Below, piece after piece: positions 35,564 through 44,571 of a stretch of DNA of 45,913 bases. The translations under genes were made by a program, and so were the position numbers. This DNA comes from UBA7328 sp002471345 (lineage in GTDB: Bacteria > Bacteroidota > Bacteroidia > Chitinophagales > Saprospiraceae). The DNA lies in assembly GCA_964011275.1 (NCBI GenBank), contig CAXGOB010000039.1:1-45913 (forward strand), written 5' to 3'. Each line of letters begins with the position of its first letter. Within the stretch, counting starts at the first letter, position 1. A model generated the notes under the pieces. The model made no database searches. It worked only from the letters and a program-made list of their open reading frames with translations, and was not told where the DNA came from.

Positions 35564-36003
35564 ATTAATAAGTGAGGTATTTTTTTCAACTTCAAATAAT
35601 GTATGCAACAAAACCTATATTACATTAAATATTATCTATTACAATATTTTTTTCTTTAGATATTATTAATTTGAGATTCTATGTGCTATGGTAAACCCTA
35701 GTAAAATTTATCTACTTAATAATTATAAAGAAAACTTTCTTAGAGTAACCATTGTATGTCAATCATAGAGTTAAAGTGGAAAATACCTAGATTGGAAATC
35801 ATTGTATTAATGAAAAATAGAAATACATCTGATGTAAAAGAAGTTAAGTGTTGTTTCTTCTGATTGAACCATAAATAGATTAGTTCATTCATGTGAAGTC
35901 TATAGTTTTTACAAAACGCATTGATACATTTACCAATCCTAAAAGTTTCAACAAATCTTTACACATCAAGATATTAACAAGCCAATAATATGCACCCACT
36001 TCG
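35564..36003. other. Gene-free AT-rich stretch before rbfA stop
   Basis: Together with the palindrome and terminator it makes 620 bases without a gene. I checked both strands for short frames and RNA-like structure and find nothing supportable. Confidence 0.6.
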
Positions 36004-36354
36004 TCATTTATTCATATCATCGAAAAGTCTGTTCAAATGATCCATTTCATCTAATGTATCATCGATGTACAAATCAATTTGAGGGACCCTTCTCACTCTT
36101 TTTCTAATTCTATTATAAAGAGATTTTTTTAGCCTGTGAAGCGACTGGTTAAGCAGAATTAGAACCTCAGGCTTATTTATTGTATTGAAGATACTAATAT
36201 AGATTCTCGCTATACCTAGATCAGAACTCATCTTCACTGCCGTCACAGAGACTAGAACTTCATTACCATATATATATGAACCTTCTTGTTGAAGGACTAT
36301 ACTAAAGTCTCTTTTTATTGTTTCACCTACTTGAAGCTGTCTTTTAGTTTCCAC
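36004..36354 (-). CDS. rbfA: Ribosome-binding factor A
   Basis: 116 residues, the usual length. RbfA binds the 30S subunit and helps 16S rRNA 5'-end maturation and cold adaptation. It has a KH-type fold: RQLQVGETIKRDFSIVLQ at the start, VLVSVTAVKMSSDLGIARIY, LHRLKKSLYNRIRKRVRRVP and the end IDDTLDEMDHLNRLFDDM. No frameshift. The upstream VOC gene is 73 bases away on the same strand. Confidence 0.93.
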   Translation of the reverse strand: METKRQLQVGETIKRDFSIVLQQEGSYIYGNEVLVSVTAVKMSSDLGIARIYISIFNTINKPEVLILLNQSLHRLKKSLYNRIRKRVRRVPQIDLYIDDTLDEMDHLNRLFDDMNK

Positions 36355-36427
36355 GTTGAGAAAAATTTCAAATTCTTAATTAAAACAAAGATAACAGGGC
36401 TATAAGCTAAGAAGTTTCATCATTATT

Positions 36428-37111
36428 CTACCCATCATTAAAAATAAAGAAACCTAAGCCTCCTGGGTCCCTTACAATCACATTGTCTACTTCATTATTC
36501 TTATTAAAAAAAGTGATCTCTTCGGTGAAGGTTATTCCCGTATCTCTTATCTCTTGAATTATTTTAGGGTTATTAGACCCATTAAAATAAGTTAGAGATG
36601 GATTATAAAACAGATGAGGACATGCATTGGGATGCATAAAACTTATCGTGTGACCATTACTATCAACCATTGTCATCCACCCTTCATCAGGACCACCCAT
36701 AGTCACTTTATATCCGAATATCTCCCAAAGTGATCGGCTATGAGACATGGATATGGTCTCAAAGCTCATGCCAGCATAATTACCTAAAGTGGAATGACAT
36801 TCTCCTTTGATGCTATATGATGGCACCTCACCATTCAGAAGATATATCCATGAGCCAGTTGAATCAGTTACTATATAAGAAGAGCCCGTTTCGAATACAG
36901 GAACAAGCTTCCTTACTTCTTCAATTTTACTAGACCAATTCTTATTGTATAATATTATCCCAGGGCGAGCATATCTCTCTGGGTTTATCTTAATTAGAAC
37001 TTTTCCATCAGATACCAGAGTCTCATCATCCTGTTCTAAAATATTGAATTTCAATTTTTTATAAAAATCAAGACTCTTTTTTATTTCGGGAGTTGGAGAT
37101 TGAATTATCAT
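36428..37111 (-). CDS. VOC family protein, two-module type
   Basis: 227 residues that begin as a VOC module (QSPTPEIKKSLDFYKKLKFN, LVSDGKVLIKINPERYARPG) and continue with a second one (MSFETISMSHSRSLWEIFGY, WMTMVDSNGHTISFMHPNAC). Its ending VIVRDPGGLGFFIFND is typical. Several usual metal-binding residues are not obvious, so it may bind without catalysis. Substrate unknown. It lies downstream of the SnoaL-like gene on the same strand. Confidence 0.75.
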   Translation of the reverse strand: MIIQSPTPEIKKSLDFYKKLKFNILEQDDETLVSDGKVLIKINPERYARPGIILYNKNWSSKIEEVRKLVPVFETGSSYIVTDSTGSWIYLLNGEVPSYSIKGECHSTLGNYAGMSFETISMSHSRSLWEIFGYKVTMGGPDEGWMTMVDSNGHTISFMHPNACPHLFYNPSLTYFNGSNNPKIIQEIRDTGITFTEEITFFNKNNEVDNVIVRDPGGLGFFIFNDG

Positions 37112-37133
37112 TAGTTTTCTCTTAGATAAAGAA

Positions 37134-37495
37134 TTAAATATGTTTATGGAAAAACCTTTCTGTCACAATCTTTCCATGCTCTACTTGATAGACACAAAGC
37201 TCAGTACTTTGCACTCGTCCTATTTCTTTGAGAGTTACATATTAGTTATTGAAATACAGAAATAACCATCAGCAATAATAGGGTTTGAAATTATCGCTCC
37301 ATGAGCTTCTAATATCATATCAGCCCATTTCTTGTTCTTTTCTAAAATTTCATCCATACCTTTGCTTACATCGCCTCCCATTTCTTCAGGTTCTATACTT
37401 ATTATATCAGGATGGTATAATTCATTTTGTGCTTTTTCCCAATCCCCTTCTCTACACAATTCTACTAATCTATTTGCTACTTCTTCTATGGTCAT
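37134..37495 (-). pseudogene. SnoaL/NTF2-like protein with a frameshift
   Basis: The first 86 codons (MTIEEVANRLVELCREGDWE, LYHPDIISIEPEE, KGMDEILEKNKKWADMI) are a typical SnoaL-like start, but the frame stops at 37235 (ISITNM). A shift of one base around 37236-37242 continues VTLKEIGRVQSTELCVYQVE and HGKIVTERFFHKHI, the normal family end, to a TAA at 37134. In the intact protein of about 120 residues this forms the last strands of the fold, so the truncated product would probably not fold. The start overlaps the end of the DUF4056 gene by 26 bases. Confidence 0.7.
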
Positions 37496-38606
37496 TGTTC
37501 ACCTTTTTTAATAAGTTAATATACCTCTTTTTAGCTCTTTTTAATATTAAAGCCTCTTCAGCATCCTTCTCTTTCTGGTCCTTCTGTTTGATATAATTCA
37601 CAAAGGATTGGAAATCATGTTGATTTATTTCTCTCGTCCTATCTTTTGGCAGAATGTCGTCAAGTGGGAACTTTTCATTTAACCTAAGACTAAGCGTATA
37701 CATTTTTCTGATTTGGGAATCAGGTTTAGGCAGTGTATATGCCACAGAGTTGGAATCATCGTCAACTAACCATGGGAGTAGTTCTATTGTAGTATCCAGA
37801 TTTCTTTTTAATAAAAATTTCTTTCCAGGTAATGGCCTTTTACTATCCCACCATAGGCTCTCTACCTGACTCATGGCAGCATAAGACTCTTCTATTTGGT
37901 CCACTGCACCTAAATGGTCTAATATTTCGTCTAATATTGCAGTTACGGCTATATCGTATTCCTTTTCACTCTCTATAGCTTTCATGCCAACAATTGTCCC
38001 TAACAAATTAGAATAAACATCCTCTGGAGAGAAACTTGAAAACTTCTCTGGTAAAATCACTGGAATCAAAGAAACCCCAAAGTAGGTAGCTATTTCATGC
38101 CAAAGAGATAAGTCATAAGCAATACTCCCTGCAAGATTCAAATAATCTAGACTTATCATATCATTTGACACATTGAAAGACAATCTCTTTTTACCTCCCT
38201 CGGCACCAAGCTTTATTGTGGTGCTATTGATTTCAGGTTTATTCAACTCAATTTGTACATATAGATAAGCAGTCCAGTCTGCGTAATCTCTTAAATGGCC
38301 AATGTCAATAAAGCCACCATACTGAGTATAAATAATCCCATTCTTCTCATGTCTCCCTCCCATGAAATGATGTAAACCAAGTTCTTTCCTATCAATTATA
38401 TCATTACGCTTTACAAAAGGTACACCTATGTAGCGCAAATCGCTCCCAAATGCACAGCATGTCCGAATTACCCTTCCCGGACTTTTGTTTTGATATCTTT
38501 TTGAAAGAATAGGAGGCTTCGCTGACAAATCTTGGGGAAAAAGAAAAACAAATCCTAAAAGAAAAATGAGATATTGAATTCCAATTCTATGATAAAGTGA
38601 TGACAT
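37470..38606 (-). CDS. DUF4056 family secreted protein
   Basis: 378 residues with a signal peptide (IQYLIFLLGFVFLFPQDLSA). The DUF4056 domain is recognised by RVIRTCCAFGSDL, HHFMGGRHEKNGIIYTQYGG and FIDIGHLRDYADWTAYLY, then WHEIATYFG. The histidines in HHFMGGRH and the IGHLRD segment look like a possible metal or catalytic site, but no activity is known to me. The C-terminus is Lys-rich (RAKKRYINLLKKVNNDHRR). It overlaps the SnoaL-like gene by 26 bases, so the two are probably translated from one message. Confidence 0.85.
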   Translation of the reverse strand: MSSLYHRIGIQYLIFLLGFVFLFPQDLSAKPPILSKRYQNKSPGRVIRTCCAFGSDLRYIGVPFVKRNDIIDRKELGLHHFMGGRHEKNGIIYTQYGGFIDIGHLRDYADWTAYLYVQIELNKPEINSTTIKLGAEGGKKRLSFNVSNDMISLDYLNLAGSIAYDLSLWHEIATYFGVSLIPVILPEKFSSFSPEDVYSNLLGTIVGMKAIESEKEYDIAVTAILDEILDHLGAVDQIEESYAAMSQVESLWWDSKRPLPGKKFLLKRNLDTTIELLPWLVDDDSNSVAYTLPKPDSQIRKMYTLSLRLNEKFPLDDILPKDRTREINQHDFQSFVNYIKQKDQKEKDAEEALILKRAKKRYINLLKKVNNDHRRSSK

Positions 38607-38687
38607 TTTACAAATTACGGTGGATTTGAACGAATTTGCTTTGACAAGTTGTTCTTTATGGTTCTTTTAATACAATTATTCTAATTG

Positions 38688-39005
38688 TTATAAACCCATT
38701 TCCAAGTTTACTTTAGCATTCATCAATTCTGCTTTGGCATGTTGATCATTTTGATCTTCTGCTAATTTTATTCCTTCTTTATAGATAGTTAAAGCCTTTT
38801 TCTCATCTTCCATTTCCACATAACATTCAGCTAAATGATAATAAAGACCAATATATTTAGCATCAAGTTCTTTTAGTTTTTCGAAAAAGGAAATAGCTTC
38901 TTCAAAATTTTCATCAGTCTTATATTCCATGGCAATAGCGAATCGGATAAAACTATCATTTGGGTCTTCTGCTGACATGACCTTAAGCTGTTCTAGTCTA
39001 TTCAT
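38688..39005 (-). CDS. Small TPR-repeat protein
   Basis: 105 residues without signal peptide. Two to three tetratricopeptide-like helix pairs are visible: DSFIRFAIAMEYKTDENFEE, KYIGLYYHLAECYVEMEDEK and KALTIYKEGIKLAEDQNDQ. Such proteins serve as binding scaffolds; the partner is unknown. The start is marked by an unusually strong Shine-Dalgarno sequence. It is divergent from etfB, 86 bases away. Confidence 0.85.
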   Translation of the reverse strand: MNRLEQLKVMSAEDPNDSFIRFAIAMEYKTDENFEEAISFFEKLKELDAKYIGLYYHLAECYVEMEDEKKALTIYKEGIKLAEDQNDQHAKAELMNAKVNLEMGL

Positions 39006-39010
39006 ATTTG

Positions 39011-39020
39011 AACCTCCTTT
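39011..39020 (-). promoter_or_regulatory. Strong ribosome-binding site of the TPR gene
   Basis: AAAGGAGGTT on the minus strand, with GGAGG seven bases before the ATG at 39005. Bacteroidota genes seldom carry a full Shine-Dalgarno sequence, so this fixes the start and suggests high translation. Confidence 0.6.
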
Positions 39021-39060
39021 TGTTAAATGAGTTTATTACACAATACTATATACAATGTAG

Positions 39061-39068
39061 TAGTTTTG
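39061..39068 (+). promoter_or_regulatory. Possible -7 element of etfBA
   Basis: TAGTTTTG matches TAnnTTTG and lies 23 bases before the etfB ATG. No TTG is seen at the expected -33 position. Confidence 0.4.
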
Positions 39069-39091
39069 CGCTCTCAAAAATCAGATAAAAA

Positions 39092-39832
39092 ATGAATTTA
39101 CTGGTCTGTATAAGTAAAACTCCTGAAACAACTGCGAAGATTGCATTTAAGGATGAAAATTCGTCTTTTGATACCGATGGAGTACAGTTTATCATGAATC
39201 CTTATGACGAATGGTATGCCCTTGTAAGAGCATTAGAGCTTAAAGAACAACATGGAGGGAAAGTTATAGCTATTAACGTAGGCGACTCATCAAATGATCC
39301 TGTGATAAGAAAAGCTTTAGCTATAGGTGCTGATGAAGCTGTCAGAGTAGACATCGAAGCTACAAGTAGCTTCTTTGTTGCCAAGCAAGTAGCAGAATAT
39401 GCAAAATCAAATGATATAGACATTGTTTTCACAGGAAAAGAAACAATAGATTATAATGGAGCTGAGGTAGGAGGTATGATAGCAGAAATGTTAGAGCAAC
39501 CTTATTTCTCGTTTGCTTCACACATGGACCATGATGGCTCTACAGCTACAGTAACCAGAGATATAGAAGGTGGTGTAGAAGTAGCAGAAATAAATGGGAA
39601 ATTTGTAATCTCTGCAGCCAAAGGTCTTGCAGAGCAGAGAATACCGAATATGAGAGGAATTATGATGGCTAAGAGGAAGCCATTGAATGTCATTCCTGCT
39701 GTAGAAGCAGAGGGAAATGTAAAAGTACTCAGTTATGAATTGCCTCCTGTTAAAGGTGGAATTACCATGGTCGATGCAGACGACATGGACAAATTAGTAA
39801 AACTGCTTCATGAAGAAGCTAAAGTGCTTTAA
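39092..39832 (+). CDS. etfB: Electron transfer flavoprotein beta subunit
   Basis: This 246-residue subunit carries electrons from acyl-CoA and other dehydrogenases towards the quinone pool as a heterodimer with EtfA. The start LLVCISKTPETTAKIAF, then MNPYDEWYALVRALELKEQ, AIGADEAVRVD, DIVFTGKETIDYNGAEVGG and MRGIMMAKRKPL are typical of EtfB. etfA follows after 25 bases. Length normal. Confidence 0.95.
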   Translation: MNLLVCISKTPETTAKIAFKDENSSFDTDGVQFIMNPYDEWYALVRALELKEQHGGKVIAINVGDSSNDPVIRKALAIGADEAVRVDIEATSSFFVAKQVAEYAKSNDIDIVFTGKETIDYNGAEVGGMIAEMLEQPYFSFASHMDHDGSTATVTRDIEGGVEVAEINGKFVISAAKGLAEQRIPNMRGIMMAKRKPLNVIPAVEAEGNVKVLSYELPPVKGGITMVDADDMDKLVKLLHEEAKVL

Positions 39833-39857
39833 TTCCTAATCCAAAAAGAAAGAAAAT

Positions 39858-40817
39858 ATGTCAGTTTTAGTATTTGCGGAAAGCGCAAAAGGAAAAGTAA
39901 AAAAAGCAGGTTTTGAGGCTACTTATTATGGCCATCTTACCGCTCAGTCTATTGGAGGTGATGTAGTAGCATTAGTAATCGGTGATGCAGCAAATGCAGC
40001 TGATCTAGGCAAATATGGAGCTTCTAAAGTAATACAAGTAAATCATAATGGGTCATTTGATAGTGGTGTCTACGCTTCAATCATTGCTCAAGCAGCTGAA
40101 CAAAATGGTGCAAATACAGTAATTGTAAATCATAGCAGTTCTGGAAAATCTCTAAGTGGAAGATTAGCTGTAAAGATGAATGCTGGACTAGTAAGTGGTG
40201 TAAACTCTATCCCCACTGCAGATGGTGGATCCTTTAAAGTAAAAAAGCCAGTTTTCTCAGGAAAAGCAATAGCGGAGTGCGAAATAAATTCAGCTAATAG
40301 AGTCTTAACTCTTATGGGTAATGCCTATCCACCTGTTGAAGTATCTAATGAAGTCAACGTAGAAAATGCAAGTATCGATGGAGGAGCTTCATCATATACA
40401 GTGACAGATACTAAAACAGCTGATGGTATAGTACCACTTCCAGAAGCAGAACTAGTAGTATCTGCAGGTAGAGGTATGAAAGGGCCAGAAAATTGGGGAA
40501 TCATAGAAGAATTGGCTGATGTTATAGGAGCAACAACAGCATGCTCTAGACCAGTAGCCGATACTGGATGGAGACCTCATCACGAACACGTAGGACAAAC
40601 AGGAGTAGCCGTAAGGCCTAATTTATATATTGCCATTGGGATCTCAGGAGCTATTCAACATCTTGCTGGTGTGAACAGTTCTAAAACCATAGTAGTAATC
40701 AATAAAGATCCAGAGGCACCATTCTTTAAAGCTGCTGATTATGGGGTCTGTGCTGATTTGTTTGATGTGGTACCAGCACTTACTGAGGCAATAAAGAAAC
40801 ATAAGTCTGACTCTTAG
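39858..40817 (+). CDS. etfA: Electron transfer flavoprotein alpha subunit
   Basis: This 319-residue FAD-binding partner of EtfB has an N-terminal domain (VFAESAKGKVKKAGFEAT, VVALVIGDAANAADLG). The C-terminal FAD domain shows VSAGRGMKGPENWGII, ACSRPVADTGWRPHHEHVGQ, VRPNLYIAIGISGAIQHLAG and INKDPEAPFFKAADYGVCAD. All usual FAD-contact segments are present. It shares a transcript with etfB. Confidence 0.96.
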   Translation: MSVLVFAESAKGKVKKAGFEATYYGHLTAQSIGGDVVALVIGDAANAADLGKYGASKVIQVNHNGSFDSGVYASIIAQAAEQNGANTVIVNHSSSGKSLSGRLAVKMNAGLVSGVNSIPTADGGSFKVKKPVFSGKAIAECEINSANRVLTLMGNAYPPVEVSNEVNVENASIDGGASSYTVTDTKTADGIVPLPEAELVVSAGRGMKGPENWGIIEELADVIGATTACSRPVADTGWRPHHEHVGQTGVAVRPNLYIAIGISGAIQHLAGVNSSKTIVVINKDPEAPFFKAADYGVCADLFDVVPALTEAIKKHKSDS

Positions 40818-40856
40818 ACCGAAAGTTTTGATATATAGAATTCGACAAACAATTCC

Positions 40857-40876
40857 TTCAATAGGTATCTATTGAA
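40857..40876. terminator. Hairpin after etfBA
   Basis: TTCAATAG (40857-40864) pairs with CTATTGAA (40869-40876) around a four-base loop, 40 bases after the etfA stop. No T run follows on the plus strand, so terminator function is uncertain. Confidence 0.4.
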
Positions 40877-40966
40877 AAATGAATCTAAATTATGTTGTTG
40901 TCTGTATTTTGTTGAACTTTGTAATCACCTTTGGCCGTTCTACCATTAGCTAAATGGCAATTATGC

Positions 40967-41560
40967 ATGAATAAGATCGAATTAGATATTGTAGCTCTTT
41001 CCCATTCTGTGACACAGTCGCATAACTATGCTGTGGTATTAGGAGAGGTAGATGGCAGCAGAAGGTTACCAATAGTAATTGGTGGATTTGAAGCTCAAGC
41101 TATAGCTGTGGCTATGGAACAAATGGCTCCAAATAGACCACTCACTCATGATTTATTTAAGAATACTCTCGAAACTTTTGAGGTTGATCTTAAAGAAGTG
41201 GTCATTAATAATCTGTTAGATGGAGTTTTCTACGCCAAATTGGTTTGTATCAAAAATGGTGACGAGTTTGAGATAGATTCTCGCACTTCAGATGCTATTG
41301 CAATGGCAGTAAGATTTGAATGTCCGATTTACACTTTCGATTTTATTATGGAGGCTGCGGGTTTAGAACTTGAAGAAAGTGCAGAAGGGAACGAACCAAT
41401 TCTTAAGAAGAAAGCTGCTTCGGGTACTAGTAAGTCAGGTCAGTATCATCAAATGTCAGCTTCTTCACTTAAAAAACTGCTCACAGATGTCATAGCTGAA
41501 GAAGATTATGAGAAAGCAGCAAAAATTAGAGATGAGCTCAATAAGCGCGGAGAAAGCTGA
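40967..41560 (+). CDS. Bifunctional nuclease family protein (BFN/DUF151) with UvrB/C motif
   Basis: 197 residues from ATG 40967; the frame runs 12 codons further upstream but those look non-coding. The BFN domain (IELDIVALSHSVTQSHNYAV, RLPIVIGGFEAQAIAVAMEQ, RPLTHDLFKNTL, IDSRTSDAIAMAVRFECPIY) is followed by a linker and a C-terminal UVR motif, DVIAEEDYEKAAKIRDELNK. Plant BFN members show RNase and DNase activity; the bacterial role is uncertain. This two-domain form is standard in Bacteroidota. Confidence 0.92.
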   Translation: MNKIELDIVALSHSVTQSHNYAVVLGEVDGSRRLPIVIGGFEAQAIAVAMEQMAPNRPLTHDLFKNTLETFEVDLKEVVINNLLDGVFYAKLVCIKNGDEFEIDSRTSDAIAMAVRFECPIYTFDFIMEAAGLELEESAEGNEPILKKKAASGTSKSGQYHQMSASSLKKLLTDVIAEEDYEKAAKIRDELNKRGES

Positions 41561-41696
41561 TTTTCCTCTCTCCATACCATAATCTACAGTTGACTATCCA
41601 GATCAAACTCCAAAACTTATCTTAAATCTTAGGCTTCATAAACTTTTACAGCCACATTTCGCATTCTATAGATGTTACTTACTCATAAATCACTTT

Positions 41697-42428
41697 ATGT
41701 TAAAATATATCGTTTTTGCTCTCATTCTTTCTCTAAACTATAACTCCAATGCTCAAATAGGAGATTTTCTTAAAAAAGCTGAAAAAATCAAAAATGATGT
41801 TCTCAAAGGAGATAATTCACTGGATATAGGAGGAGCGCTAAAAGAAGCTCTTACTGAAGGAACAAAATCCTCTGTGAACAGTCTTTCAGCAAATAATGGA
41901 TATTTCGATAGCCCGTTTAAAATATTAATACCTGAAGAAGCTCAAAAAGTTGTTTCTACCGTTTCTAAAATACCTGGATTTAATAATGTAGAGAAAGACT
42001 TGATCTCCAAGATGAACGAAGCTGCGGAGTTAGCAGCAAAAAAAGCTACTCCAATTTTTGTTGATGCAATAAAGGGTATCACATTTAAAGATGCTACAGA
42101 AATTCTAATGGGTGAACAAAACGCAGCGACAACCTACCTTGATAATAGTTCCAGGACTCAATTATACAAAGAGTTTCTACCTGTGATCCAGGCAGCTTTA
42201 GACGAAGTAAATGCTAGAAAATACTGGACAGATGTAGTGACAAAATACAATAAAGTACCTTTTGTAAAGAAGGTTAATCCAGAACTAGATGATCATGTTA
42301 ATACGAAAGCTTTAGATGGTTTGTTTAGTCTAATTGAAGTTAAAGAGCTTGGGATAAGAGAAGATATAGGTCAAAGAACTTCTCCTTTACTCGAAGAAGT
42401 CTTTACAAAACAGGACAAGAAACAATAA
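41697..42428 (+). CDS. DUF4197 family exported protein
   Basis: 243 residues with a signal peptide (YIVFALILSLNYNSNAQ). The DUF4197 domain covers the remainder: GGALKEALTEGTKSSVNSL, YFDSPFKILIPEEAQKV, ATPIFVDAIKGITFKDATEI, TTYLDNSSRTQLYKEFLPVI and VNTKALDGLFSLIEVKELGI. The family is alpha-helical and exported; function unknown. Convergent with menE, 24 bases between the two stops. Confidence 0.9.
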   Translation: MLKYIVFALILSLNYNSNAQIGDFLKKAEKIKNDVLKGDNSLDIGGALKEALTEGTKSSVNSLSANNGYFDSPFKILIPEEAQKVVSTVSKIPGFNNVEKDLISKMNEAAELAAKKATPIFVDAIKGITFKDATEILMGEQNAATTYLDNSSRTQLYKEFLPVIQAALDEVNARKYWTDVVTKYNKVPFVKKVNPELDDHVNTKALDGLFSLIEVKELGIREDIGQRTSPLLEEVFTKQDKKQ

Positions 42429-42452
42429 AGCCTTTTTTTAAAGAAGTGTAAA

Positions 42453-43496
42453 TCAAATAAAAACATTTTTTCTAATCACTTTTCCACTTTCAGTTCGAGG
42501 AAGTTTATTTACGTATTTGATTTGTTTAGGCCATTTTGTTCTAGGTATTTCACTTTTTGCAGCCATAATCCATTCTGGGTCAATCGAAAAAGTACTTTCT
42601 ATTACCAAAACCACTTTTTCTCCCCACCTTTCATCTGGAACTCCTAGAACAATAAGGTCATTTGGTATATATTTTCTGAAAATTGATTCCAAGTTTTCTG
42701 GATGTATTTTAAGAGCCCCACTATTGATTACATTATCTATACGCCCAAAAACTAAAAAGCTCTGGTCTTCATTTAATCGGACCACATCATTTGTTTCTAA
42801 TTTCACACCCAAGTGATGAGCAAAGATCACAAGTGTATTTTCCTTCGATACGGAGAGGCTCACATTAGGAAGAGGTGAAAAAGAATTGGATCCTCCTTGA
42901 GAAAGCTTCTTTACTGCAATATGAGTCAGTGTTTCAGTCATACCATAAGTATGATATACTTCATTTGACAATGTCCTTAGCTTTGCCTCTAATGAGAGAT
43001 TGATTGCTGAACCTCCGACTAAAACAATCCTTATAGATTCTAACCATTTTCTACCATCTCTTGATTCTATTAAATAATCTATTTGTTGCGGAACGAAAGC
43101 AGCAAAAGAAACACTTTCACCTATCACATCTTCTAATTCCACTTTAGGATCAAATGTTACAACATTCATCCCAATTTGAAGAGCTCTGTATAACATCATT
43201 TTACCTGCAACATAGCGCATAGGCAATGAGATTAAGGCGGTATCATTTGAACTGAGATTAAAAGCCACCTTGCTTTGATTTATACTTGCCTTTACTTGGT
43301 CTTTTGAAAAAGAGATGGATTTAGGAATTCCTGTAGAACCTGATGTTCTAAATTCAAAATCTTCATTTTTATGCCAATCCATAATAGCCTGAGCAATTAA
43401 TCTCTGCTCAAGGATTTCAGACTTCATCAATGTATTACAGTCTTTATCCAATTTTGATAAAGAATTAAATCGATAACAATTTTTCCTGTTCAACAT
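42453..43496 (-). CDS. menE: o-Succinylbenzoate-CoA ligase
   Basis: 347 residues, an acyl-adenylate synthetase that activates o-succinylbenzoate with ATP and CoA in menaquinone synthesis. It is shorter at the N-terminus than other ANL enzymes, as is usual for Bacteroidota MenE. Motifs: FRTSGSTGIPKSISFSK (P-loop), YHTYGMTETLTHIA (A5), VFGRIDNVINSGALKIHPEN (A8 hinge) and PRTESGKVIRK with the catalytic lysine. The ATG at 43496 shares its first base with the last base of the menC stop, so translation is coupled. Confidence 0.93.
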   Translation of the reverse strand: MLNRKNCYRFNSLSKLDKDCNTLMKSEILEQRLIAQAIMDWHKNEDFEFRTSGSTGIPKSISFSKDQVKASINQSKVAFNLSSNDTALISLPMRYVAGKMMLYRALQIGMNVVTFDPKVELEDVIGESVSFAAFVPQQIDYLIESRDGRKWLESIRIVLVGGSAINLSLEAKLRTLSNEVYHTYGMTETLTHIAVKKLSQGGSNSFSPLPNVSLSVSKENTLVIFAHHLGVKLETNDVVRLNEDQSFLVFGRIDNVINSGALKIHPENLESIFRKYIPNDLIVLGVPDERWGEKVVLVIESTFSIDPEWIMAAKSEIPRTKWPKQIKYVNKLPRTESGKVIRKNVFI

Positions 43497-44569
43497 TATC
43501 GAAATAGTTTAAAATTCTTATACACAGGTACTTCTGGATCAAAGTGTAAAGCGCCACTCTTTATATAAAGTGGTCCTTCAAAATTATTATGATAGAGCTG
43601 TCCCGTTCCTAACCCTTGTGGAATTTGATTACTATTTTTTCCCTTATTAGAAAAGATTAGATCATAAGTCCATTGTGCAATAGCACTCAAACCTATATTC
43701 GATTCTAAAGCAGATGTAATCCAATATCCTATTTGATGGTTATCTACCAATCTAATCCATTCTTCTGACGACGCGTACCCGCCCAATAAACTTGGTTTCA
43801 ATATGATATACTGAGGAGAAATAGTATCCAAGAGTTGTTTCTTTTTTGAAATACCAGTAACACCAATTAACTCTTCATCAAGAGCAATAGGTAGAGGAGA
43901 AGAATCACACAAAATTGCCATCTCGTTCCACTGACCTTGCTTTATTGGTTGCTCAATTGAATGCAGATTGTAACTAGAAAGCATTTTTAGCTTTTCTAAA
44001 GCATTTTCAGGTAAAAAAGCTCCGTTGGCATCAACTCTTATTTCTATCTCGTTTTGTTTGAATTCTGACCTTATATATTTTAATAAGGAGAGTTCTTTAT
44101 CAAAATCTATAGCTCCAATTTTAATCTTGATACAACTATATCCAGAATCAATTTTCTCCTTAATTTGATTAAACATAAATTGATACTCTCCCATCCAGAC
44201 TAAACCATTAATTGGTATTGACTTTTCACCTTTGACGAAAGAATGATTAAATAATATACCATCTCCATTCAATTCTAAATCCTTTGTAGCCATTTCCAAT
44301 CCAAATTTGAGAGATGGCAATTCATCTAATGCAATCTCATCAAATACTTGATTATCAGAAACATAGTTTCTCAATACTGAATTGATATTTTGATCAAAAT
44401 TGTCAAAATTCTCTATACTCAGTCCTTTAAGAATACCACATTCTCCAACTCCTTTCTTTCCTTCCTTTTGGAGTTGCAAAAACCAAGACCTCTTTTGTCT
44501 CAGTATACCTCTTGAGGTTCCAGCATTAAATTTGAAATCTAGGTCATATGGAGTGGTCTGGTAATTCAT
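43496..44569 (-). CDS. menC: o-Succinylbenzoate synthase
   Basis: 357 residues of the enolase superfamily; it dehydrates SHCHC to o-succinylbenzoate in menaquinone synthesis. The catalytic pair KxK is in YSCIKIKIGAIDF. The metal ligands are in IRVDANGAF (Asp), LHSIEQPIKQG (Glu) and IALDEELIG (Asp), and the second catalytic lysine is in YIILKPSLLGG. All key residues are present. Located between menA (2 bases upstream) and menE (overlapping) in one operon. Confidence 0.93.
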   Translation of the reverse strand: MNYQTTPYDLDFKFNAGTSRGILRQKRSWFLQLQKEGKKGVGECGILKGLSIENFDNFDQNINSVLRNYVSDNQVFDEIALDELPSLKFGLEMATKDLELNGDGILFNHSFVKGEKSIPINGLVWMGEYQFMFNQIKEKIDSGYSCIKIKIGAIDFDKELSLLKYIRSEFKQNEIEIRVDANGAFLPENALEKLKMLSSYNLHSIEQPIKQGQWNEMAILCDSSPLPIALDEELIGVTGISKKKQLLDTISPQYIILKPSLLGGYASSEEWIRLVDNHQIGYWITSALESNIGLSAIAQWTYDLIFSNKGKNSNQIPQGLGTGQLYHNNFEGPLYIKSGALHFDPEVPVYKNFKLFR

Positions 44570-44571
44570 AC

